From Anaeromyxobacter diazotrophicus (GTDB taxonomy: Bacteria; Myxococcota; Myxococcia; Myxococcales; Anaeromyxobacteraceae), in assembly GCF_013340205.1 (NCBI RefSeq), contig NZ_BJTG01000004.1:1-64000 (forward strand): a DNA stretch of 64,000 nt, written 5' to 3'. This document shows, piece by piece, positions 9,210 through 19,931 of the stretch (the first letter of the stretch is position 1; each line of letters opens with the position of its first letter). The notes under the pieces are model-generated. The model made no database searches, had not been told where the DNA came from, and saw only the letters and a program-made list of their open reading frames with translations. A program made the translations under genes and the position numbers.

Positions 9210-10250
9210 CTAGAGCATCGTCTCGTTGGCGCCGACGATCGTGATGCGGCCCTGCTGCGCCACTTCCTGGGTCAGCTTGGCGATCTCGCCCTGGGCCGTC
9301 TCGACCGTGGAGAGCTTCACCGGGCCCATCGCCTGGAGGTCGTCCTCCAGCATCTCGGCGGCGCGGGCGGAGAGGTTCGAGAGCAGCTTCTGCTTGAGCT
9401 CCGGCGTGGCGCCCTTGAGCGCGATGGCGAGCTTGGTGGTGTCGATCTCCCGGAGCAGGGTCTGGAGGTCGCGGTCGGAGAGCGTGCGCAGGTCGTCGAA
9501 GGTGAAGAGCCGGCCGCGCAGCTCGGCGGCGAGCTGGGAGGAGTCCTTCTCGATCTCGGCGATCACCTCGCCCTGCTGCTGCGCGCTGCAGCGGCGCAGG
9601 ATCTCGAGCGCCACCGCCTTGCCGTTCACCTTGCGCATCCCGCCCGCCACCAGCGCCTTGAGCTCGGAGGTGAGCGCCTGCCCGATCTCGCGCAGGACCT
9701 CGGGCGCCACCGCGTCGATGACCGCCATGCGGCGGAGGATGTCGGCCCGGTGCTGCTCCGGGATCCGCTCCACCACCGCCGCGGCCCGCGCGGGCTCGAG
9801 CGAGGAGAGGACCAGCGCCACCGTCTGCGGCTGCTCGTGCGAGAGGACCATCGCGAGCGACTCGGGGTCGGCGTGCGAGACGTGGCCGAGCGCCTCGTCC
9901 GGCGGCGGCGGGGGCTCGGTGCCGTCGAAGGCGCGGGCGGCGTCCGCCCCGAGCGCCTTCACGGCCGCCTCGCGCAGCAGGTGATCGGAGGCGAGCGTGT
10001 CGCCGCCGAGGGACTCCATGGCGTCCACGAAGGAGCGGAGCGCGTCCGGGACCGCGCCGGGCGACTGCTTGCGCAGCCCCTTGGCGCCGAGCGCCACCAG
10101 CCGCAGCTCCCCCTCGCCGAGCTGCCGGAAGAGCGAGCCGGCCGCCTCGGGGCCGAGCCCGAGCAGCACGGCCGCGGCGCGCGCCAGGCCCGGGCCGGGC
10201 TCCGGCGGCGGCGGGGCGTCGCCGGCGGGGGTGAGGGTCTCGTCAGGCAT
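9210..10250 (-). CDS. fliG: Flagellar motor switch protein FliG
   Basis: C-ring rotor protein that meets the MotA stator and sets rotation direction. The 346 residues hold the N-terminal FliF-binding domain, the middle-domain signature SHEQPQTVALVLSSLEP (about 133-149) and the C-terminal torque helix region (LREIDTTKLAIALKGAT, about 268-284). It overlaps fliF by 8 bp, so translation is probably coupled. The alanine/proline-rich first 25 residues are a modest extension. Confidence 0.97.
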   Translation of the reverse strand: MPDETLTPAGDAPPPPEPGPGLARAAAVLLGLGPEAAGSLFRQLGEGELRLVALGAKGLRKQSPGAVPDALRSFVDAMESLGGDTLASDHLLREAAVKALGADAARAFDGTEPPPPPDEALGHVSHADPESLAMVLSHEQPQTVALVLSSLEPARAAAVVERIPEQHRADILRRMAVIDAVAPEVLREIGQALTSELKALVAGGMRKVNGKAVALEILRRCSAQQQGEVIAEIEKDSSQLAAELRGRLFTFDDLRTLSDRDLQTLLREIDTTKLAIALKGATPELKQKLLSNLSARAAEMLEDDLQAMGPVKLSTVETAQGEIAKLTQEVAQQGRITIVGANETML

Positions 10251-11793
10251 TCGGGCCTCCCTCGCTCATCCAGGCCTTGAGGATGTGCGCCGCGCGCGCC
10301 GGGTCCTTGGCCGCGAGCAGGCGCGCCTTCTCGCGCAGCTCCTCCTGCGGGTCCCTGGGGGCGGCGGGGAGCGCGCCGGCCACGCCGGCCACGCGCGCCT
10401 CGAGCTGGGCGACGCTCTGGCCCGGCACGAGCTCCGGGCCGCCGCCGCGCGCCGGGGCCCGGCCGCGCGCCAGCAGCAGCACGAGGACCACCAGCGCCGC
10501 CAGCGCCGCGCCGCCGCCGATGAGCCAGCTCCGCGGCGGCAGCTTCGAGGCGGCCGGGGGCGGCGCCGGGGCCGCGGCGTCCTCGGCGCGGACGAAGGGG
10601 GCGCTCGAGATGTCGAGGTCGTCGCCCCGCGCCGCGTCGAAGCCGACCGCGCGCTTGGCGAGCTCGCCCAGGCGCGCCACCTCGGCGTCGGGCCGGGGCT
10701 TGCCGGCGACGCCGTCGAGCAGCACCGCCACCGACAGCTTCTTGAGGCGCGGCGCGCGCTGGACGGTGGTGGTGGTGGTGCGCGACACGTCGTAGTTCTT
10801 GATCTCGTCCTGCATCGAGGAGGAGCCGCGGTTGACGGCGCCCGCCGGCTGCGGCTGGGCGGCCAGCGGCTGGTTGGCGGCCGCGCCCGCCACGCCGGCC
10901 GGCGCGCTCGCGTCCTGGCTCTGCGACTGGGTCACGTGGCGCTCGCTGCGGAGCGCCGTCGCGTCGGGGTCCACCGTCTCGGAGCTGGTGCTCACCTCGG
11001 CCGCGTCCACCTGGGCGCTGACCTTCGCCACCACCGCGCCGGCGCCCACCGCCTGCTCCAGCAGCTCGCGGACGCGCGTCTCGAGGTCGCGCTCCAGCTT
11101 GCGCTGGAAGGCGTTCGCCTCGCCCCACGACGTCTCCGCGGAGAGCACGTTCCCCTTGCCGTCCACCACCGTCACCGCCCCCGGCGCGAGGCCGGGCACC
11201 GCCGAGGCGGTGAGGTGGCGGATGCCGGCCACCTCGCGGTCCTCGAGCGTGCGGCCCGGCTGCAGGTTCAGCACCACCGCCGCCGAGGCCTTGCGGTCGT
11301 CGTCGCGGAAGAGGCCCTTCTCAGGCAGCGTCAGGTGGACGCGGGCGGAGCGCACCGGCCCGAGCCGCGAGATGGTGCGGGCGAGCTCGCCCTCGATGGC
11401 GCGGCGCAGGTTCACCTTCTGGGTGAACTCGGAGACCCCCAGGTCCCCCTTGTCGAACAGCTCGAAGCCGACGCCGCCGCCGCGGGGCAGGCCCGAGGCC
11501 GCCAGCAGGAGCCGCGCGTCGTAGACCTTCTGCGACGGCACCGCCAGGGCCGTGCCCCCCGCCTCGAGCCGGAAGGGGACGCCGGCCGCCTTGAGCTGCG
11601 CCGCGGCCTCGCTCGAGTCCTCGGCGGTGAGGTTGGTGAAGGCGTACTGCCAGGTGTCCGCCGAGGAGAGCGACAGCGCCGCCGCCGCGGCGCCCAGGCC
11701 AACGAGGACCACGAGCAAGAGCGCCTTGGTGGCGGCGGGGAGGGCGCCGAGGCGGGACGGGAGCTGACCGAGCTGCTTGAGGAGAGGATCCAT
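10243..11793 (-). CDS. fliF: Flagellar MS-ring protein FliF
   Basis: Forms the MS ring in the inner membrane, the base for the rotor and export gate. The 516 residues show the first membrane segment (about 23-44), the ring-building motifs of the YscJ/FliF family (GLPRGGGVGFELFDK, FTQKVNLRRAIEGELARTI, RSARVHLTLPE) and the second membrane segment (about 418-440). A C-terminal FliG-binding tail follows. Gene order fliE-fliF-fliG is canonical. Confidence 0.97.
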   Translation of the reverse strand: MDPLLKQLGQLPSRLGALPAATKALLLVVLVGLGAAAAALSLSSADTWQYAFTNLTAEDSSEAAAQLKAAGVPFRLEAGGTALAVPSQKVYDARLLLAASGLPRGGGVGFELFDKGDLGVSEFTQKVNLRRAIEGELARTISRLGPVRSARVHLTLPEKGLFRDDDRKASAAVVLNLQPGRTLEDREVAGIRHLTASAVPGLAPGAVTVVDGKGNVLSAETSWGEANAFQRKLERDLETRVRELLEQAVGAGAVVAKVSAQVDAAEVSTSSETVDPDATALRSERHVTQSQSQDASAPAGVAGAAANQPLAAQPQPAGAVNRGSSSMQDEIKNYDVSRTTTTTVQRAPRLKKLSVAVLLDGVAGKPRPDAEVARLGELAKRAVGFDAARGDDLDISSAPFVRAEDAAAPAPPPAASKLPPRSWLIGGGAALAALVVLVLLLARGRAPARGGGPELVPGQSVAQLEARVAGVAGALPAAPRDPQEELREKARLLAAKDPARAAHILKAWMSEGGPNA

Positions 11794-11804
11794 GGGTCAA
11801 CCGC

Positions 11805-12119
11805 TCAGACGCTCATCCGCATGATGTCCTGGTACGCGTCGACGACCTTGTTGCGCACCTTCACCGCGAGGCGCATCGCCACGTCCGCCTTCTCCATCGC
11901 CAGCGCCGCCTCGTGCAGGTTGCCGCCGCCGAGCGCCACCTCCTGCGCGTTGCGATCGCCCTCCTGCTGGAGCTGCTCCGCCTTGCCGAGCGCGTCCGAG
12001 AGCGCGTCGGCGAAGCTGGCGCCGCCCTGCGGGCCGGCGGCGCCGGGCAGCGCGCGGGAGGGGTCGAGGGCCTCGGTGGGCCGGAGGACCGGCGGGAGGG
12101 TGACGGGCATGGGGGCCAT
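11805..12119 (-). CDS. fliE: Flagellar hook-basal body complex protein FliE
   Basis: A 104-residue adaptor between the MS ring and the rod, exported through the flagellar apparatus. The signature is at the C-terminus: LHEAALAMEKADVAMRLAVK followed by VRNKVVDAYQDIMRMSV. It sits 3 bp after flgC and 11 bp before fliF, the standard flgBC-fliEF order. The stop lies just outside the fliF start, so coupled translation is likely. Confidence 0.95.
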   Translation of the reverse strand: MAPMPVTLPPVLRPTEALDPSRALPGAAGPQGGASFADALSDALGKAEQLQQEGDRNAQEVALGGGNLHEAALAMEKADVAMRLAVKVRNKVVDAYQDIMRMSV

Positions 12120-12122
12120 CCG

Positions 12123-12551
12123 CTACCTCGCGATGTCGAGGGCCCGCTGGGCCATGGTCTTGAGGGTCTCGACCGCCGACGCGTTGGCGTCGTAGGCGCG
12201 CGAGGCCGACATGAGGTTGACGACCTCGTGGATCGGGTTCACGTCGGGCAGCGTCACGAACCCCTGGGCGTCGGCGTCGGGGTGCGACGGGTCGTAGACG
12301 CGGCGGCCGGCGGTCTCGGCCTGGCGCACCTGCGCCACCTGCACCCCCATGGCCTCGCCGCCCCCGGCCGCGCTGGCGAGCTGGTCGCCGAAGGGGACCG
12401 CCTGCAGCACCGGGTCGAGCCGCTTGTAGGGCTTGCCGTCCGGGCCGCGGGTGGACTCGGCGTTGGCGAGGTTGGAGGAGGCGAGGTTCACCCGCACGCG
12501 CTCGGCGGCGAGGCCTGAGGAGCTGATGCGGAGGGCGGAGAGGAAGTCCAT
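12123..12551 (-). CDS. flgC: Flagellar basal-body rod protein FlgC
   Basis: Proximal rod subunit of 142 residues. The N-terminal rod motif is RVNLASSNLANAESTRGPDG, and the C-terminal helix (DVNPIHEVVNLMSASRAYDA, then ETLKTMAQRALDIAR) is typical of FlgC. It lies 10 bp downstream of flgB. The middle domain includes the short conserved DPSHPDADAQGFVTLP stretch. Confidence 0.97.
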   Translation of the reverse strand: MDFLSALRISSSGLAAERVRVNLASSNLANAESTRGPDGKPYKRLDPVLQAVPFGDQLASAAGGGEAMGVQVAQVRQAETAGRRVYDPSHPDADAQGFVTLPDVNPIHEVVNLMSASRAYDANASAVETLKTMAQRALDIAR

Positions 12552-12561
12552 GCGTGCTCCT

Positions 12562-13034
12562 CTAGGCGGCGCCGTCGGAGGCGACGTAGCGCAGGATGGC
12601 GAGCTTCTTCCCGGCCGCCCGCGCGGCGGCGTTGTACTGGATGGCGTTCTCGGCCACGGCGGCGAGCGCCCGGTCCACGTCGACGGCGTTGCCGTCGAGC
12701 CCGGCGCCGGCCCCGCGGGCCGCGATCACCGGCGAGCCGGGCGCGCCCGGGGCGGCGGCGTCGAGGGCGCCGGCCGAGGCGAGCGGGATCTCCCCCGCGC
12801 CGCCCGCGCCCGCCACCGGGTGGCCGGCGCTGGCGAGGTCGAGCGGCGCGCGCGGGACGAGCGGAGCGCGGTCGAGCTCGCGGGCGCCCTCGCGCATGGC
12901 TGCGGCGAAGTCCACCTCCCGCGGCACGAAGCCGGGGGTGTCGGCGTTGGCGAGGTTGCCCGCCAGCACGTTGTGCCGGAGGAGCCGCGCGTCGAGCGCG
13001 CGCTCCAGGGTGCCGAGGGTCTGGTCGAAGATCT

Positions 13035-13038
<4 letters not shown>
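12562..13038 (-). CDS. flgB: Flagellar basal-body rod protein FlgB
   Basis: Proximal rod subunit of 158 residues starting [18 protein letters not shown]. The rod motif [20 protein letters not shown] lies near residues 25-44. The C-terminal helix contains [22 protein letters not shown] choose the GTG at 13036-13038. It overlaps the stop of the upstream regulator (GTGA) and has an AGGAG ribosome site about 5 bases upstream. An alanine/glycine-rich insertion (about 85-120) makes it slightly longer than usual. Confidence 0.93.
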
Positions 13039-14206
<1,168 letters not shown>

Positions 14207-14210
<4 letters not shown>

Positions 14211-15547
14211 GGGGTGCCTCCTTCCAGGGCGCGCGCCGCGCGCGTGGCCTGGTCGGCCGCGGCGAGCAGCGCGCTCACGTCTTCGGCGGGCGCGGCGGGG
14301 GGCGGGGTGCGGCTTGCGGTCCGCCGGGCGGCGGGCGTCAGGGCCCGGAGCACCGCAGCCCAGCGCGTCCCGGGGAGCGCCCTGCGAACGGCGCGGGCGC
14401 GCGCGAACTCGGCGACCACGCCGGCGCGGATGGGGTCGCCGGCGGCGAGGTACATCTCGGCGGTCCGGAGCAGGTGCTCCGGCAGGGCGGCGGCGGGCGC
14501 GCGCGCCGCGGCGGCGGCGAGGACGCTGGCGGCGAACCCCGGCGCGCCCTCGCGCTCGGCCACGGCGGCCGCGGCGAGCTCGGTCTCGTAGGCGGCGGGG
14601 CCGCGGTCGCGGGCCGGCAGCTCTACCCACACGGCGAGCGCCTCCACCGCCGCCGGCCCCGGCTCGCGCAGCGCGAGGAGGGCGAGGCGCTGGCAGACCG
14701 CGGGCGCGGAGGCGCAGGCGGAGGCGGCGTCGCCGGCGAGGGCGCGCAGCGCCTGGGACGGCTCGCCGGCGAAGGCGAGGGCGCGGGCGCGGCGGAAGGC
14801 GAGGTCGCGCGCGAGCGGCTCCGGCAGGCCGGTCGCGGAGGGCGCGGCCGCGAGGCTGGCGGCCCCGACGCAGGGGGCCGAGAGCTCGCACAGGCGCGCC
14901 GCCGCGGCGCGCTCCCAGGGTTGCCCGTGAGCCCGCGCCCAGTGGGTGGCGGCGCCGCGGAGGTCGCCGGCGGCGTAGGCGAGGTCGCCGAGGCGCAGCG
15001 CCGCGTGGCCGGCCGCGGGGTCGGCCGCGATCAGCTCCTCGGCCAGCGCGGCCCGCGCGGCGTCGAGGTCGCCGCGGGCGAGGGCGCACTCGCCGCGCCC
15101 GCCCGGCGTCGAGCCGGGGCAGCCGTGGCCGAGCCCGACGGCGGGCGGGTCGAACGGGAGCAGCGGGGGCGCGTCCTCCCCCTCCCACGGCAGCCCGCGC
15201 GTCTCCCAGATCTCGAGGAGCGCGCCGCGCGGGCGGTCCACCAGGCGCGCGACGATGCGGCGGGAGCGGCAGGTGAGGCGGAGCTCGCTGCCGCGCGCGC
15301 TGAGCCCCGGGCAGACCGCCCGCGGCGCGGCGCGCACCGCCCGCGCCACCTCGGCCGCGTCGCGCGGCGCCTCGAGCACGATGAGGCTCTCCAGGGCGCG
15401 GACGCGGAGCCGGACTGCGCTCCTCCCCACCGGCAGGGCGACGTGCTCGATGGCCTCGAGGCCGTCCACCGGCGCCGGCGCCGGCGGCGGAGGGGCGGGG
15501 GCGGCCGGGGCGGCGGCGAGCGTCAGGAGGGCGACGAGGAGCGTCAC
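14207..15547 (-). CDS. Secreted helical-repeat protein, first gene after the FleQ-like regulator; unknown function
   Basis: Not recognised. The 446 residues begin with a signal peptide ([19 protein letters not shown]). A small beta-rich part follows (about 28-130: [34 protein letters not shown]). The rest (about 150-420) is alanine-rich helices with TPR-like spacing ([33 protein letters not shown], given here only as a description of pairs of helices). The GTG start is at 15545-15547, and the stop overlaps the next regulator's start (GTGA). Its place inside a flagellar operon suggests a periplasmic role in flagellar assembly or in signalling to the adjacent receiver-less regulator. That is inference only. 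Confidence 0.7.
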
Positions 15548-15560
15548 GCGGCTGTCTCAC

Positions 15561-15577
15561 TGCAAGCCGCTTGCCGC
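15561..15577 (-). promoter_or_regulatory. Candidate sigma54 (-24/-12) promoter of the flagellar operon
   Basis: The minus strand reads CGGCAAGCGGCTTGCA, giving GG-N10-GC with a full TTGCA -12 box, in the 50-bp gap between the FleQ-like gene and the next gene. The start point would fall only a few bases before the GTG at 15547, so either the transcript is nearly leaderless or the match is chance. The same bases form a small inverted repeat (GCAAG/CTTGC). Confidence 0.4.
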
Positions 15578-15597
15578 GGGGCGGCGTCAGCGGCGCG

Positions 15598-16731
<1,134 letters not shown>

Positions 16732-16766
16732 GTCGATGCCGGACCTCGCAAGCTGGAGGCCAGCTC

Positions 16767-16780
16767 GTCAGCGCGCTGAC
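16767..16780. promoter_or_regulatory. 14-bp palindrome resembling a FleQ box
   Basis: The sequence GTCAGCGCGCTGAC is a perfect palindrome 36 bp upstream of the FleQ-like start. It has the GTCA-N6-TGAC shape reported for FleQ sites in Pseudomonas. It could be an autoregulatory operator. In DNA this GC-rich, short palindromes are frequent, so this is tentative. Confidence 0.4.
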
Positions 16781-16882
16781 GTCGGCGGAGAAAACGCGGG
16801 GTTATGCGTGCCGGGGGGCTGACACGGGTGGGAGTCGGGCCAGCCCCGGGGTCCTGGGCGGTATCCCAGGTCGGCGCGGGTG

Positions 16883-16906
16883 GGGCGGCGCCTCCGGGCG
16901 CCGCCC
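16883..16906 (-). terminator. Hairpin after the Yip1-family gene
   Basis: Perfect 10-bp arms GGGCGGCGCC (16883-16892) and GGCGCCGCCC (16897-16906) with a 4-base loop, 6 bp beyond the stop of the minus-strand gene. There is no T-run, as is common in GC-rich genomes. It lies between two co-directional genes and would separate the Yip1-family gene from the flagellar cluster. Confidence 0.55.
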
Positions 16907-16911
16907 ACCTG

Positions 16912-17511
16912 TCACGACAGCGGCGCCGGGATGCCGGGCCGGATGAAGGCGGCGGCGATCCAGCCGATGACGGCGAAGAGGACGACGGCGCAGATCATCA
17001 CCACCGCGGTGTACGCGAGCGCCTTCTCCTTCGGCACCTTCATCAGCACCGGCAGGCCGAGGTAGAGCAGGTACAGGCTGTAGAGCCCGAGGATGCCCAG
17101 GATCGCGAGCGCCGGGATGAGCGCGAACAGCCCGGCCAGCCAGGCCGCGGTGCTGGCGTAGGCCGCCACCTTGAGCGCCTGGATCCGGCTCCGCTGGCCG
17201 CCGAAGGAGGGCGCCAGCGCGTCGATGACGAGCGCCAGCACGAACACGCCGCCGAGCGCCAGCGCGTAACGCACCACGCCGCTCGCGAGCGCGCTGCCGA
17301 ACGGCGCGCGGTAGCGCCCGAAGAAGGGCAGCTCCACGCCGAAGAGCGACATGCCGATGAGCGTGGCGATGGGCCCGATGGCGGCCAGCGGGGCGATGTA
17401 CGTCCGGTAGAGGCCCGCCACGCTGGCGGGCTCGCGGTCGATCACCTCCCATTCCTGCTGCGGGTGGACGAGGATCTCGCGTGCGTGCACGACGAGGCTG
17501 TTCGCGCTCAT
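16912..17511 (-). CDS. Yip1-family integral membrane protein
   Basis: A 199-residue protein of the Yip1 domain family. The cytoplasmic N-terminus has the family-like pattern ILVHPQQEWEVIDREPAS. Five hydrophobic segments follow at about residues 38-58, 78-102, 118-140, 140-160 and 170-192. The function of bacterial members is not known. It stands alone: a hairpin follows it, and upstream it is divergent from metX-hom. Start ATG at 17509-17511. Confidence 0.85.
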   Translation of the reverse strand: MSANSLVVHAREILVHPQQEWEVIDREPASVAGLYRTYIAPLAAIGPIATLIGMSLFGVELPFFGRYRAPFGSALASGVVRYALALGGVFVLALVIDALAPSFGGQRSRIQALKVAAYASTAAWLAGLFALIPALAILGILGLYSLYLLYLGLPVLMKVPKEKALAYTAVVMICAVVLFAVIGWIAAAFIRPGIPAPLS

Positions 17512-17639
17512 GAAGCCCTCCCTGCGCCGGCGTCCGGCGGCTGGAACTCCAGTGCAGTATGTGGCCCGGGGGCGGCGGGGGTGACGGGTTCGGGCGGGGC
17601 GGGCGGCGGCCGCGGGGCCCCGCGCGGGCGTCCGCTATC

Positions 17640-17666
17640 TTGACGGGTGCGCGCGGCGGCGATTAA
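17640..17666 (+). promoter_or_regulatory. Candidate sigma70-type promoter of metX-hom
   Basis: TTGACG (17640-17645) and GATTAA (17661-17666) are separated by 15 bp, which is short. A start point near 17673 would favour the ATG at 17683 over the GTG at 17647. No methionine-related riboswitch fits in the short leader. Confidence 0.35.
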
Positions 17667-17682
17667 CGTCCGCCCCTTCCCG

Positions 17683-19920
17683 ATGGCCCTCTCCGAGACG
17701 CCAGCCGACCCCGGCGCGGCGGCGCGCGCCGCCTTCATCGCGCCCGAGACGCGCTTCGTCGAGCTCCGCGCCCCGCTCCCGCTCGAGCTGGGCGGCGAGC
17801 TGCCGGGCGTGCGCGTGGCCTACCGCAGCTGGGGCCGCCTGGCGCCGGCGGGCGACAACGCGGTGGTGGTCTGCCACGCGCTCACCGGCTCGGCCGACGC
17901 CGACCGGTGGTGGACCGGCATGTTCGGGCCCGGGCGGGCGCTCGATCCCGAGCAGGACTTCATCGTCTGCTCCAACATCCTGGGGAGCTGCTACGGGACC
18001 ACCGGCCCCGTGTCCCTCGACCCGGCCACCGGGCGCCCGTGGCTCGGCGACTTCCCCCTCGTCACCATCCGCGACATGGTGCGCGCGCAGCGGGAGCTCC
18101 TCCGGGCGCTGGGCGTCACCAGGGTGCGGCTGGTGGTGGGCGGCTCGCTGGGCGGCATGCAGGTGCTGGAGTGGGCGCTCACCTTCCCCGAGCTGGTGGA
18201 GGCGATCGCCCCCATCGCCACCAGCGCCCGCCACTCGGCCTGGGCCATCGGCCTCTCCGAGGCGCAGCGGCAGGCCATCTACGCCGACCCGCGCTGGCGG
18301 GGCGGCCGCTACGACCTCGCCGATCCGCCGGCGGGTGGGCTGTCGGCGGCGCGCACGATGGCGATGTGCACGTACCGTCACAAGGGCAGCTTCGAGGAGC
18401 GCTTCGGCCGGCGCCTGCAGGCGGCCGGGCTCTTCGCCATGGAGAGCTACCTCCGGTACCAGGGGCGCCAGTTCGTGGAGCGCTTCGACGCCGCCAGCTA
18501 CGTGGCGCTCACGCGCGCCATGGACACCCACGACGTGGCGCGCGGCCGGGGCGACTTCGACGAGGTGCTGCGCTCGGTGCGCTGCCCGGCGCTGGTGGTG
18601 TCGATCGACTCGGACGTCCTCTACCTGCCCGAGGAGCAGGAGGAGATCGCGCGCGGCATCCCGGGCGCGCGCCTCCTGCGCCTCGCCTCCAGGGACGGCC
18701 ACGACGCCTTCCTCATCGACGTGGACTGGCTCTCGGGCGCGGTGGCCGAGTTCCGCGGCCGCGCGCCGGCGCGCCGCGCCCCCATCCGCAGCCCCTCCCG
18801 CCCTGCGGTCGAGGGGGGCGAGCGACCCGAGGTGTCGCTCTTCGTGCTCGGCAAGGGCAAGGTGGGCGGGGAGCTGCTCGACCAGATCGCCCGCCAGCTC
18901 CCCACGCTGGAGCGCGACTACGACGTCGCGCTGCGGGTGGTGGGGCTGGCCGACCGCCGGCGGACGCTGGTGGACGAGGGCGGGGTGGACCTCGCGCGCT
19001 GGCGCGAGCTGCTCGCGGCGGCGCCCGAGACCGGGCCGTTCGGGCCGGCCACCGCGCGCCCGGCGCTGGAGCGGCTGGCGCGGGCCGCGCTGCCGGTGCT
19101 GGTGGACGTCACCGCCGCCGACGGCATGGAGCAGGTGTACGCGGAGGCGTTCCGGCGCGGCGTGCACGTGGTGGGCGCCAACAAGCGGCCGCTGGTGGTG
19201 CCCTGGGGCGCGCGCGAGGCGCTGGTCGCGGGGCGGCGCCAGGCGCACCGGCACTGGCGGTACGAGACGACGGTGGGCGCCAGCCTCCCGGTCCTCGACA
19301 CGCTGCGCGGCCTCGTCCGCGCCGGCGACCGGGTGCGCCGGGTGGAGGGCTCGCTCTCCGGCACCCTGGGCTTCGTCACCAGCGAGCTCACGAAGGGCTT
19401 CCCGCTCTCGCTCGTGGTGCGCTGGGCGCGTGAGCTCGGCCACACCGAGGAGGACCCGCGCGACGACCTGTCCGGCCTCGACGCCGCCCGCAAGGCGGTC
19501 ATCCTCGCCCGCGAGCTGGGGGTGGCGGCCGAGGTGGCGGACGTGGCCGTGGAGCCGCTCGTCCCGCGCGAGGCGCTCCCCGGCGGGTCGCTGCAGGAGC
19601 TCTACGAGGGGCTGCGCCGGCACGACGCCGGCTTCGCCGCCCGCTGCGCCGCGCTGCGCGATCGCGGCCTCGTGCTCCGGTACGTGGCGCGGCTCGACCT
19701 CTCCGGCGACCGGCCGGCGCTCTCGGTGGGCCCGGTGGAGGTCCCCGCCTCGCACCGTGCCGCCTCGCTGCAGGGGGTCGAGGCCTATGTCGCCTTCACG
19801 ACCGATCGGCACGCCGACCTGCCGCTGCTCGTCCAGGGCGCCGGCGTGGGCGGCGCGCTCACCGCCGGCGGCCTGCTGTCCGAGATCTTCGAGGTCGCGG
19901 CCGGGCACGGGGCGCGCTGA
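17683..19920 (+). CDS. Fused homoserine O-acetyltransferase (MetX) and homoserine dehydrogenase
   Basis: One 745-residue frame joins two consecutive enzymes of methionine synthesis. Residues about 1-360 are a MetX alpha/beta hydrolase: NILGSCYGTTGP, nucleophile motif GGSLGGMQ (Ser about 155), acid in SIDSDVLYLP and the DGHDAFL histidine (about 340). After a short Pro/Arg linker comes homoserine dehydrogenase: the nucleotide-binding loop VLGKGKVGGELLD (about 388-400), VDVTAADG, GANKRPLV, and the catalytic-domain stretch EGSLSGTLGFVTSEL. There is no aspartokinase or ACT domain. The dehydrogenase makes homoserine and the acyltransferase consumes it, so channelling or joint control is plausible. 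The ATG start at 17683 is preferred; an in-frame GTG at 17647 would add 12 residues. Confidence 0.92.
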   Translation: MALSETPADPGAAARAAFIAPETRFVELRAPLPLELGGELPGVRVAYRSWGRLAPAGDNAVVVCHALTGSADADRWWTGMFGPGRALDPEQDFIVCSNILGSCYGTTGPVSLDPATGRPWLGDFPLVTIRDMVRAQRELLRALGVTRVRLVVGGSLGGMQVLEWALTFPELVEAIAPIATSARHSAWAIGLSEAQRQAIYADPRWRGGRYDLADPPAGGLSAARTMAMCTYRHKGSFEERFGRRLQAAGLFAMESYLRYQGRQFVERFDAASYVALTRAMDTHDVARGRGDFDEVLRSVRCPALVVSIDSDVLYLPEEQEEIARGIPGARLLRLASRDGHDAFLIDVDWLSGAVAEFRGRAPARRAPIRSPSRPAVEGGERPEVSLFVLGKGKVGGELLDQIARQLPTLERDYDVALRVVGLADRRRTLVDEGGVDLARWRELLAAAPETGPFGPATARPALERLARAALPVLVDVTAADGMEQVYAEAFRRGVHVVGANKRPLVVPWGAREALVAGRRQAHRHWRYETTVGASLPVLDTLRGLVRAGDRVRRVEGSLSGTLGFVTSELTKGFPLSLVVRWARELGHTEEDPRDDLSGLDAARKAVILARELGVAAEVADVAVEPLVPREALPGGSLQELYEGLRRHDAGFAARCAALRDRGLVLRYVARLDLSGDRPALSVGPVEVPASHRAASLQGVEAYVAFTTDRHADLPLLVQGAGVGGALTAGGLLSEIFEVAAGHGAR

Positions 19921-19931
19921 GCCCCGCGACG

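Noticed and set aside
17641-17682. SAM riboswitch before metX-hom
   Set aside because: The leader is too short between the likely promoter and the start, and no aptamer-like pairing is seen.
17508-17738. 76-codon minus-strand frame overlapping the Yip1-family gene by ATGA
   Set aside because: It lies mostly antisense to the metX-hom start and promoter and has a low-complexity proline-rich translation; the 4-bp overlap is probably chance.
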